NCBI GenBank assembly: GCA_900763035.1
Contig: CAAFIS010000234.1
Span: 1-6,570, forward strand
DNA: 6,570 bases
Direction: 5' to 3'
DNA from: Clostridia bacterium
GTDB taxonomy: Bacteria > Bacillota > Clostridia > Oscillospirales > Acutalibacteraceae
How positions within the stretch are numbered: position 1 is the stretch's first letter; each line of letters begins with the position of its first letter. Both the position numbers and the translations under genes were made by a program. Below the pieces are notes generated by a model. It made no database searches and was not told the DNA's origin. It worked only from the letters and a program-made list of their open reading frames with translations. This document shows, piece after piece, positions 1-6,570 of this stretch.

Positions 1-303
1 GTAGCTCTCCCCCGCCCGTTTCTGCGCCGCTTTGCGGCGCAGCCGGTCGACCGCCGTCTGCCGGACGAGCCGCAGCAGATACCCGCCCAAAAACACGGGG
101 CGCTGCGGCGGGATGGAGCGCCATGCCGCCAGATAGGTGTCGTTGACTGCCTCGTCGCTGTCGCCGCGGTCGCCCAGCATCCGGCAGGCGGTCAAGAACA
201 GCATACGTCCGTAGCACGCAGCCGTTTCACGGATCGCACGCTCGTCCCGCTGCCAAAAAAGCGCCACGATCATGCCGTCGCGCGCCCGCTCCTCATCCGT
301 CAT
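1..303 (-). CDS. ECF-type RNA polymerase sigma factor, N-terminal part (cut by window edge)
   Basis: Only the first 101 codons are present; the reading frame is open to the window edge, so the gene continues to the left. The translation matches region 2 of sigma-70 family ECF factors: helices around residues 31-45 (YGRMLFLTACRML), the acidic/aromatic core DSDEAVNDTYLAAWRSIPP (about 48-66), and a basic DNA/-10-contacting segment near 75-96 (YLLRLVRQTAVDRLRRKAAQ). The xEAVNDTYLxAWxSIPPxRP pattern is typical of clostridial ECF-like sigma factors; their role is to direct core RNA polymerase to a small regulon, often in response to an envelope or chemical signal. The ATG at 303 is preceded by a purine-rich site (GGGGGAGAGAGG, GGAG about 5 bases upstream). 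Region 4 and any anti-sigma gene lie outside the window. The gene sits downstream of the DUF4349 operon but beyond its terminator, so it probably has its own promoter in 304-380, where I see no clear consensus. Confidence 0.88.
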   Translation of the reverse strand, partial: MTDEERARDGMIVALFWQRDERAIRETAACYGRMLFLTACRMLGDRGDSDEAVNDTYLAAWRSIPPQRPVFLGGYLLRLVRQTAVDRLRRKAAQKRAGESY

Positions 304-341
304 CCTCTCTCCCCCGTTTCCTTGCCCTCTCGCCCCTATTC

Positions 342-483
342 CCGCAAAACGGACAGATCGGTCACGAGCTTTTTGGGAACAAAAACGGCCGCCGCCGGAG
401 CAGACCGCTCCGCCGACGGCCGTTGGCCGAGGTTTTGCCGTTTTGCGGCATTACGTCCCGTTCCCGGCGGTGCCGTTTTGCGG
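342..483. repeat. Three copies of an 11-base motif CCGTTTTGCGG
   Basis: The motif CCGTTTTGCGG reads on the plus strand at 438-448 and 473-483, and on the minus strand at 342-352. The two plus-strand copies extend to a 14-base identity (TGCCGTTTTGCGGC at 436-449 and 471-484). They flank the stop codon of the DUF4349 gene: one is in its last codons, the other just after the stop. The inverted copy lies about 40 bases upstream of the sigma factor start. I saw no other copy in the window. It may be a regulatory protein site, a small interspersed repeat, or chance in GC-rich sequence; the function is unknown. Confidence 0.5.
381..424 (-). terminator. Rho-independent terminator after the DUF4349 gene
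   Basis: Positions 384-401 and 407-424 are inverted repeats pairing at 16 of 18 positions around a 5-base loop (402-406). Read on the minus strand, the stem ends in a run of five T (385-381) followed by GTTCC. It lies 26 bases after the TAA stop of the DUF4349 gene, where a terminator for the 1864-451 operon would be expected. It also separates that operon from the downstream sigma factor gene. Confidence 0.8.
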
Positions 484-1386
484 CGGCTGTCCGGCCGTCT
501 GTGCATAGTACGCCTGCCGCGCTTCGCGCAGACGCTTGGCCTCGCGGCGGCGCTTGCGCGTCGCCAGCAGAACGATCGCGATCACGGCCGCGACGAACAG
601 CAGCAGCGGCAGCATCCACACCAGCGCCACGAAAATATCGCCGACCACCTCTACCGCGTTTTTGAACGTGCCGGTCAGCGCATCCAGCAGCCGCGCGCCG
701 TAAGACTGATGTGCCGCGCTGGTCAGCCCGATCTGGTCAAGACTGACCGTGACGGTCGCCATGCTGACCTGACTGTCGTAGCGTTTGAGCTGCCCGGTCA
801 GGCTGTCCAGGTTCCCCTGCACGTCCGCCAGCGCCTTTTCCAGCTCCAGCAGTTCACTGAGCGAGGCGGCCTTGCCGATCAGCTCCAGCAGCCGGTCGCG
901 CTGCGCGGTCAACGCCTTGACGCGCGCGTCGACGTCGTAGTATTCGTCGGTGATGTCCTTCTCGTTATGCGTGCGGTACAGCACGTCGCCGATCTGCCCC
1001 AGACCGTCCGCGAAGCCGCCCAGCCTCGCCACCGGGATCCTGAGGGTATATTCGGCGCTGCCGCGGCCGCTGTCGGTGCCGCTGATGCGGCTGCTCTCGA
1101 TATAGCCGCCGTTATCCTTCGCCAGCTGCTCCAGCGCAGCAGCGGCAGCCGCGGCAGCCTTGACCTCGATGTTATACGTCGCGGTCACGATCACCTTGCG
1201 CGTTACGGCGGCCGAGCCGTCCGTCCCCGGCGTCGTTTCGTCGCTTTGTTCACTACGGTACGCCGAGCCGTTCCCCGTGCCTGCCTTGTTGCCGCTCTCC
1301 GGCGCGGCCTTGCCGCAGCCGGAAAGCAGGATCAGCCCCGCACAAAACAGCGCGATCAGGGCAAGGATGCGTCTTTTTCTGTTCAT
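451..1386 (-). CDS. DUF4349 domain lipoprotein with C-terminal membrane segment
   Basis: This 311-residue protein is probably exported and anchored in the membrane. Residues 1-24 form a lipoprotein signal: basic MNRKRR, a hydrophobic stretch, then lipobox L21-S22-G23-C24. A low-complexity Ser/Gly/Thr linker (about 28-60) follows. The DUF4349 domain covers about 62-275: a beta segment (RKVIVTATYNIEV), an eight-alanine run at 77-84, the YxLRIPVAR strand (114-121), the DITDEYYDVDARVKAL entry (145-159) into a coiled coil (about 153-205), and VSMATVTVSL (207-216). A hydrophobic helix at 250-274 is followed by a very basic cytoplasmic tail (RKRRREAKRLREAR) and a Gly/Asn/Thr-rich end. The family's molecular function is not established; a role in envelope sensing or structure is inference. 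AGGAGG stands 5 bases before the ATG. The gene is 25 bases downstream of the small membrane protein gene and shares its promoter. Confidence 0.9.
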   Translation of the reverse strand: MNRKRRILALIALFCAGLILLSGCGKAAPESGNKAGTGNGSAYRSEQSDETTPGTDGSAAVTRKVIVTATYNIEVKAAAAAAAALEQLAKDNGGYIESSRISGTDSGRGSAEYTLRIPVARLGGFADGLGQIGDVLYRTHNEKDITDEYYDVDARVKALTAQRDRLLELIGKAASLSELLELEKALADVQGNLDSLTGQLKRYDSQVSMATVTVSLDQIGLTSAAHQSYGARLLDALTGTFKNAVEVVGDIFVALVWMLPLLLFVAAVIAIVLLATRKRRREAKRLREARQAYYAQTAGQPPQNGTAGNGT

Positions 1387-1411
1387 CTCGTCCTCCTTTT
1401 GCCGTTTCCGG

Positions 1412-1864
1412 TCAGCTCTGCACCGCGGTAGGCATGACCTTCACCTCGCCGAACGCCGTCGCCCGATAGATCCCGTCGCTCTCCTGCGCATCGCCCCAAA
1501 AGTCACACACGATCAGCGAGCCGACCGTGATCTCGTCCGGGGCGCAGCGCTCGCCGTCGATCGTACACACCGCAGCGGTGCGCGGGATCGTCAGCTCGTA
1601 GCGGATGTCGCCGACCTTGCTGATGACCGACAGCTTGGCGATGCGCCCGTCCGCATCGACGCGCACCTGCTGCACCGTGCCGCACAGATCCACCGTCCCG
1701 CTGCCGGACGGCCAAAACAGCAGCACCGCCCCGCACAGCAGCACGGCAGCGACCGCCGCACAGACCGCGCACACCGCGCCCCGCCGGCGTGCCTGCCGCA
1801 TACAGTGCCGGACCGCCTCCTGTGCCGTGATCCCCGCCTGTCTGATCTCGGTCATGCAAAACAC
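1412..1864 (-). CDS. Small cysteine-rich single-pass membrane protein, function unknown
   Basis: I do not recognise a named family with certainty. With the GTG start preferred here the protein has 150 residues: a short basic cytoplasmic part (about 1-29, ending RQARRRG), one transmembrane helix (about 30-51, VCAVCAAVAAVLLCGAVLLFW), and an outside domain of about 99 residues. The outside domain looks all-beta and OB-like (GTVQQVRVDADGRIAKLSV, then YELTIPRTAAV, ITVGSLIVC, YRATAFGEVKV), loosely resembling small extracytoplasmic DUF3221-type folds; this is a weak, by-eye resemblance. There are nine cysteines (3, 21, 32, 35, 44, 61, 100, 107, 120), four of them outside the membrane. Start choice: upstream in-frame ATGs at 1891 and 1888 fall inside or beside the -10 box of the promoter, so they should not be in its transcript. 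GTG at 1864 has AAAGGA 6 bases upstream; ATG at 1855 is a second option. It is the first gene of an operon with the DUF4349 lipoprotein, suggesting a joint envelope function. Confidence 0.75.
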   Translation of the reverse strand: MFCMTEIRQAGITAQEAVRHCMRQARRRGAVCAVCAAVAAVLLCGAVLLFWPSGSGTVDLCGTVQQVRVDADGRIAKLSVISKVGDIRYELTIPRTAAVCTIDGERCAPDEITVGSLIVCDFWGDAQESDGIYRATAFGEVKVMPTAVQS

Positions 1865-1870
1865 CCGCTT

Positions 1871-1876
1871 TCCTTT
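1871..1876 (-). promoter_or_regulatory. Ribosome binding site deciding the GTG start at 1864
   Basis: The minus strand reads AAAGGA here, within AGAAAAAGGAAAGCGG, ending 6 bases before an in-frame GTG (1864-1862). The next ATG (1855) is 15 bases away, too far for good spacing, and the ATGs at 1891/1888 have no purine-rich site before them. This supports GTG as the start of the small membrane protein. Confidence 0.6.
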
Positions 1877-1886
1877 TTCTGCCTTC

Positions 1887-1915
1887 ATCATAGCATATCA
1901 AAAAAGGAAGTGCAA
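1887..1915 (-). promoter_or_regulatory. Sigma-A promoter with extended -10 for the membrane protein/DUF4349 operon
   Basis: On the minus strand there is a -35 box TTGCAC (1915-1910), a 17-base spacer, and a -10 box TATGAT (1892-1887) preceded by TGC, which makes an extended -10. Each hexamer matches consensus at five of six positions. Transcription is expected to begin near the A at 1880, giving a leader of about 16 bases that holds the ribosome binding site and little else. Confidence 0.8.
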
Positions 1916-1917
1916 TA

Positions 1918-1946
1918 ATTATGACAAAACTGTAACCATTTTTCAT
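1918..1946 (-). promoter_or_regulatory. Possible second, upstream promoter for the same operon
   Basis: The minus strand carries CATAAT (1923-1918) preceded by TGT, an extended -10, with ATGAAA (1946-1941) 17 bases upstream as a weak -35 (four of six). Start would be near 1911, just upstream of the stronger promoter. It is weaker than the 1887-1915 promoter and may be chance in an AT-rich stretch. Confidence 0.3.
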
Positions 1947-1987
1947 CGGACAAAGAAAGATCCGCACAAATACAGGAAAAGATCTGC

Positions 1988-2016
1988 TTGCGCCGCGGCC
2001 GCAGATGGGCTATACT
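1988..2016 (+). promoter_or_regulatory. Sigma-A promoter for the aldo/keto reductase gene
   Basis: The -35 box TTGCGC (1988-1993), a 17-base spacer and the -10 box TATACT (2011-2016) give a start near 2023, 25 bases before the ATG. The leader carries only the ribosome binding site. About 72 bases separate this -35 from the -35 of the divergent operon promoter (1910-1915), and the sequence between them is notably AT-rich compared with the genes on either side. Confidence 0.7.
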
Positions 2017-2047
2017 GACGGTAGGAACGAAAAAGGAGGACTGCCCG

Positions 2048-3043
2048 ATGTATCAGGCTGCCGACGACCGTTATCAGCATATCCCCTACCGCCGCTGCGG
2101 GCGCAGCGGACTGCAGCTGCCGCTGCTCTCGCTGGGGCTGTGGCACAACTTCGGCGATACCGCCCCCTACGAGAATATGCGCGCCATGTGCCGCACGGCC
2201 TTCGACCGCGGCATCACACACTTCGACCTGGCCAACAACTACGGGCCGCAGCCCGGTGCGGCGGAGCGCCATTTCGGCCGCATCCTGAAGGACGATCTCG
2301 GCGTTTACCGCGACGAGCTGATCGTCTCCACCAAGGCAGGCTACGAGATGTGGGACGGCCCCTACGGCAACTGGGGCAGCCGCAAATATCTGCTGGCCAG
2401 CCTCGATCAAAGCCTTGCCCGCATGGGGCTGGACTATGTGGACATCTTCTACCACCACCGCATGGACCCCGACACGCCGCTGGAGGAAACGATGGGCGCG
2501 CTGGCCCAGGCGGTGCACAGCGGCAAGGCACTGTATGCCGGCCTGTCCAACTACGACGGCGAAACGATGCGGCGCGCTGCCCGGATCTTAGACGACCTGC
2601 ACTGCCCCTTCGTCATCGATCAGAACCGCTACTCGATCCTCGACCGCACCGTGGAGCACAACGGCCTGCTGGAGGCCGGGCGCGAGGACGGGCGCGGGCT
2701 GATCGTGTTCAGCCCGCTGGCGCAGGGGCTGCTGACCGACCGTTATCTGCACGGCGTACCGGCCGACAGCCGCATCCGCACCGACGGCCGCTTTTTGCAG
2801 GAGAATGCCCTGACCCCGGAACGTCTGGCGCAGCTGTCGGCGCTGGACGACATCGCCGCCGCGCGCGGACAGACGCTGGCGCAGATGGCGCTTTCGTGGC
2901 TGCTGGCCCGCCCGGGCGTCACCGGCGTACTGATCGGCGCGTCCCGCCCCGCCCAGATCATCGACGATCTGGGGGCGATCGAAAACCTGACCTTCTCGCC
3001 GGAGGAGCTGACCGCGATCGACCGCCTGTCGGCCGAGGTCTAA
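2048..3043 (+). CDS. yghZ: Aldo/keto reductase, L-glyceraldehyde-3-phosphate reductase (YghZ) family
   Basis: This 331-residue cytoplasmic NADPH-dependent reductase is predicted to reduce L-glyceraldehyde 3-phosphate and related aldehydes such as methylglyoxal, a detoxifying role known for the E. coli YghZ protein. By memory it resembles YghZ along its length: YRRCGRSGLQLPLLSLGLWHNFG (14-36), ITHFDLANNYGP (56-67), STKAGYEMWDGPYG (94-107), GSRKYLLASLDQSLARMGLDYVDIFYHHR (110-138). The catalytic tetrad is D60, Y65, K96 and H137. The cofactor end is FSPLAQGLLTDRY (221-233) and IGASRPAQIIDDL (296-308). Length fits the family. ATG at 2048 is preceded by AAAAGGAGGA with 7 bases spacing; a longer upstream in-frame reading would run through the promoter and is rejected. 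The gene is a single-gene unit, divergent from the membrane protein operon and convergent with glnS. The true substrate cannot be read from sequence. Confidence 0.92.
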   Translation: MYQAADDRYQHIPYRRCGRSGLQLPLLSLGLWHNFGDTAPYENMRAMCRTAFDRGITHFDLANNYGPQPGAAERHFGRILKDDLGVYRDELIVSTKAGYEMWDGPYGNWGSRKYLLASLDQSLARMGLDYVDIFYHHRMDPDTPLEETMGALAQAVHSGKALYAGLSNYDGETMRRAARILDDLHCPFVIDQNRYSILDRTVEHNGLLEAGREDGRGLIVFSPLAQGLLTDRYLHGVPADSRIRTDGRFLQENALTPERLAQLSALDDIAAARGQTLAQMALSWLLARPGVTGVLIGASRPAQIIDDLGAIENLTFSPEELTAIDRLSAEV

Positions 3044-3059
3044 CGGCAAAAACAACAGC

Positions 3060-3095
3060 AAAGCCCGCCGTCCGCTTTCGCGGACGGCGGGCTTT
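3060..3095. terminator. Shared bidirectional terminator between yghZ-like gene and glnS
   Basis: A perfect 16-bp inverted repeat (3060-3075 with 3080-3095) encloses a 4-base loop. The loop is TTTC on the plus strand and GAAA, a stable GNRA tetraloop, on the minus strand. The stem starts with AAA and ends with TTT, so either strand gives a hairpin followed by T-rich sequence: TTTCTTTC on plus, TTTGCTGTTGTTTTTG on minus. It lies 16 bases after the reductase stop and 14 bases after the glnS stop, serving both convergent units. The T-tracts are imperfect. Confidence 0.85.
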
Positions 3096-3109
3096 CTTTC
3101 AGTGTCCCG

Positions 3110-4762
<1,653 letters not shown>

Positions 4763-4804
4763 GATGATACACCCCTTATCCGTAAGTCCGTTATCGTCCC
4801 GTTC

Positions 4805-6469
4805 TCAGCCCTGTGCGGAGAAGCGATCGATCGCCTCGTCGATGCGCCGCAGCACACGCTCCCGGCCCAGCCGCTGCATGATCTGGCACAGGTCCGGCGT
4901 GTTGCGCCGTCCGGTCACCGCCACGCGGATGACCGTGCTCACGTCCCCGACATGGCCCTTGAAGGCCGCCGGATCTTTTTTGTATGCCTTGACGTCCGGC
5001 GAGAAGCCCAGCGGCTCACACAGCCCGCGCACGGCGGAGAACCACGCGTCCCGATCGTCCGCCGGTTCGTACACGTCCCGGTAGGCCGTCAGGATCGATG
5101 CCGCATCCGCCGGGGCGATGTTCTCCGGCAGCTCCAGCGCGTTTCGGTACGTTTCGTCGAACAGATAGCTGACGTAGTCCGGCACGTCGCTCCAGCGCGC
5201 GATGTCTTTGCGCGGCTTGGCACCGCCGCGGTCGATCGACAGCACGCCGACGGCATACGCCCGATCGCGCACCAGCAGCGCGGCGAACGCAGGCGCGTAC
5301 TCCTGCGCCCAGCGTTCGACCTCGCGCTCCACCGTCTCGCCGTCCATCGCGGCGATGACCGCCTTGCTGACGTCGTTGAGCTTATCGAGATCGAACAGCG
5401 CACCGGATACGCTCATCTTTTTCAGATCGAATCTGAACGACGAGCGGTCGGCCGCGGGGTTCGCCCGCCGCCACTCCTCGAAGCTGCTGTTCGCGATCGT
5501 CAGCAGGTATTCCAGCACGCTGGCGGCGGGATAGCCCTGCTGCGCATAGAAGTGCATGGCTGCCTGCGGATCCTTACGCTTGGACAGCTTGCGCTTGCTG
5601 CCGTTCTCCTCCACCATGATCGGGCTGACGTGCGCGTATTTCGGCGGCTTGAAGCCTAAGATCTGGAACAGCTGCAGATGCTTCGGCACGGACGAGATCC
5701 ACTCGTCCCCGCGGATGACGTGCGTCGTGCGCATCAGATGGTCGTCGACGGCGTGGGCGAAATGATACGTCGGGATGCCGTCGGATTTCAGCAGCACGAT
5801 GTCCTCGTCGTTCTCCGGCATCTCGATCGTGCCCTTGATCAGATCGGTGAACTTGATCCGGTGCTCCTCGCTGCCGGGCGAACGCAGCCGCACGACGAAG
5901 CTCTCGCCCGCCTGCACACGCATAAGCGCCTCATCCGGCGTGATGCTCCGACACACGGCGTATCTGCCGTAATACCCGGTGCGCTGCTTGTCACGCTCCT
6001 GCGCCTCGCGCGCCGCGGCGCGCGCCTGCTCCGTGCAGAAGCACGGATAAGCCAGTCCCTGCTCCACCAACCGCCGGGCATAGGCCTGATAGATCTCGGC
6101 GCGGCAGCTCTGCTGATAGGGGCCGTAATCGCCCTTCACCTCGCCGGGAGCGACGAAGCCCTCGTCGATCGTCAGGCCGAACTCGCGCAGCCCCTTGAGG
6201 ATATCGTCCGCGCCGCCCTCGACCTCGCGCTTTTTGTCGGTGTCCTCCAAACGGAAATAGAACACGCCGCCGGTCGCATCGGCCGTCAGGCGGTTGACCA
6301 TCGCCGTGAAGAACGTGCCCAGATGCAGATATCCCGTCGGTGACGGGGCGATGCGCGTCACCCGCGCGCCCTCGGGCAGATCGCGCGGCGGATATCGCCG
6401 CTCGCAGTCCTCCGGCGTCAGCCGGATCTGCGGGAACATGGCCGCGGCCAAAGCTTCGTTCGTCGTCAT
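4805..6469 (-). CDS. gltX: Glutamyl-tRNA synthetase (GluRS), long clostridial form
   Basis: This cytoplasmic class I enzyme charges tRNA-Glu with glutamate using ATP. The signature IAPSPTGYLHLGTF (40-53) holds the HIGH equivalent H49-L-G-T. YFRLEDTDKKREVEGG (71-86), PTYHFAHAVDDHLMRTTHVIRGDEWISSVPKHLQLF (233-268 overall) and the KMSKS equivalent KLSKR (294-298) complete the active site; about 255 residues of anticodon-binding region follow. At 554 residues it is longer than usual bacterial GluRS (roughly 470-500). About 35 residues precede the APSPTG motif, where standard enzymes have fewer than 10. A possible metal site starts with C143-F-C145 and later Y166/C173, with spacing unlike the E. 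coli CxC...YxxxC pattern. The ATG at 6469 has AGGAG 6 bases upstream. It is the first gene of the gltX-glnS operon. With GlnRS next door, a strictly glutamate-specific (discriminating) GluRS is plausible but not shown by sequence alone. Confidence 0.96.
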   Translation of the reverse strand: MTTNEALAAAMFPQIRLTPEDCERRYPPRDLPEGARVTRIAPSPTGYLHLGTFFTAMVNRLTADATGGVFYFRLEDTDKKREVEGGADDILKGLREFGLTIDEGFVAPGEVKGDYGPYQQSCRAEIYQAYARRLVEQGLAYPCFCTEQARAAAREAQERDKQRTGYYGRYAVCRSITPDEALMRVQAGESFVVRLRSPGSEEHRIKFTDLIKGTIEMPENDEDIVLLKSDGIPTYHFAHAVDDHLMRTTHVIRGDEWISSVPKHLQLFQILGFKPPKYAHVSPIMVEENGSKRKLSKRKDPQAAMHFYAQQGYPAASVLEYLLTIANSSFEEWRRANPAADRSSFRFDLKKMSVSGALFDLDKLNDVSKAVIAAMDGETVEREVERWAQEYAPAFAALLVRDRAYAVGVLSIDRGGAKPRKDIARWSDVPDYVSYLFDETYRNALELPENIAPADAASILTAYRDVYEPADDRDAWFSAVRGLCEPLGFSPDVKAYKKDPAAFKGHVGDVSTVIRVAVTGRRNTPDLCQIMQRLGRERVLRRIDEAIDRFSAQG

Positions 6470-6520
6470 AGGCTCTCCTGCTTCCTGTCTGAATAGTCGG
6501 CTCCTGCCGGTATTTTTTAT

Positions 6521-6549
6521 ATTTTACATTTTTCGGTTGAAAAAGTCAA
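6521..6549 (-). promoter_or_regulatory. Sigma-A promoter for gltX-glnS
   Basis: On the minus strand there is a -35 box TTGACT (6549-6544), a 17-base spacer and a -10 box TAAAAT (6526-6521), each matching consensus at five of six positions. The predicted start is near 6514, leaving a leader of about 45 bases to the gltX ATG. That leader holds a ribosome binding site but no room for a T-box or other large riboswitch. Confidence 0.8.
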
Positions 6550-6566
6550 TGGACGTGTGCTAATAT
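6537..6566 (+). promoter_or_regulatory. Possible divergent promoter reading out of the right edge
   Basis: The plus strand has TTGAAA (6537-6542), an 18-base spacer and TAATAT (6561-6566) preceded by TGC, an extended -10-like context. It overlaps the gltX promoter: the two -35 elements are one base apart. It would transcribe a gene lying beyond position 6570. The -10 match is only four of six, so this is tentative. Confidence 0.4.
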
Positions 6567-6570
6567 AAGA

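Noticed and set aside
304..380. A sigma-A promoter for the ECF sigma gene (GTGACC with GAATAG about 18 bases on, minus strand).
   Set aside because: The -10 matches consensus poorly (about two of six) and no ECF-type promoter could be supported either, so the sigma gene's promoter is left unassigned.
1140..1160. A GCx repeat tract as a possible microsatellite.
   Set aside because: It encodes the eight-alanine run (residues 77-84) inside the DUF4349 protein with mixed alanine codons, so it is low-complexity coding sequence and not a simple DNA repeat.
322..1431. A 369-codon plus-strand open frame antisense to the DUF4349 gene.
   Set aside because: It is an Arg/Gln/His-rich shadow of the DUF4349 coding sequence, which has a lipobox, membrane helix, ribosome binding site and terminator of its own.
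1988..2047. An in-frame N-terminal extension of the aldo/keto reductase beginning at ATG 1988-like upstream codons.
   Set aside because: The extension would cover the -35 and -10 boxes and the ribosome binding site; homology to YghZ-family proteins begins at the ATG at 2048.
4763..4804. A separate promoter or attenuator between gltX and glnS.
   Set aside because: The 42-base gap holds a ribosome binding site but no paired -35/-10 hexamers and no hairpin with a T-run.

Overview
The window is GC-rich chromosomal DNA, probably from a Clostridia-type Firmicute of the Oscillospiraceae/Ruminococcaceae kind. This placement is inferred from four things: a DUF4349 lipoprotein, a clostridial-style ECF sigma factor, a GlnRS/GluRS pair in which GluRS is the long form (554 residues, N-terminal extension), and near-consensus sigma-A promoters with strong purine-rich ribosome binding sites. 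No phage, insertion sequence, CRISPR array or RNA gene is visible. Six protein genes fill the window; five are complete and one runs off the left edge.

Left part (1-1915, minus strand). A strong extended -10 promoter (1887-1915) drives a two-gene operon. The first gene encodes a small cysteine-rich single-pass membrane protein (1412-1864); the second encodes a DUF4349 lipoprotein (451-1386). A hairpin terminator (381-424) closes the operon. Further downstream on the same strand is the 5' part of an ECF-type sigma factor gene (1-303, truncated by the window edge). An 11-base motif occurs three times between 342 and 483, one copy lying just upstream of the sigma gene. The layout suggests a small envelope-associated module next to a sigma factor, but no functional link is proven.

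Middle (1916-3095). An AT-rich divergent intergenic region carries a second well-formed promoter (1988-2016) for a plus-strand aldo/keto reductase of the YghZ (L-glyceraldehyde-3-phosphate reductase) family. That gene ends at a perfect 16-bp hairpin (3060-3095), which is shared as a bidirectional terminator with the convergent glnS.

Right part (3110-6549, minus strand). A near-consensus promoter (6521-6549) drives gltX and then glnS, separated by 42 bases, so both glutamate-family aminoacyl-tRNA synthetases come from one transcript. The leader is only about 45 bases, too short for a T-box. A possible promoter pointing the other way overlaps the gltX promoter and would serve a gene beyond the right edge.

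Most of the window is ordinary housekeeping DNA. The points most worth a second look are the re-assigned start of the small membrane protein, the repeated 11-mer next to the sigma gene, the membrane/DUF4349/sigma neighbourhood, and the divergent long-form GluRS paired with GlnRS.
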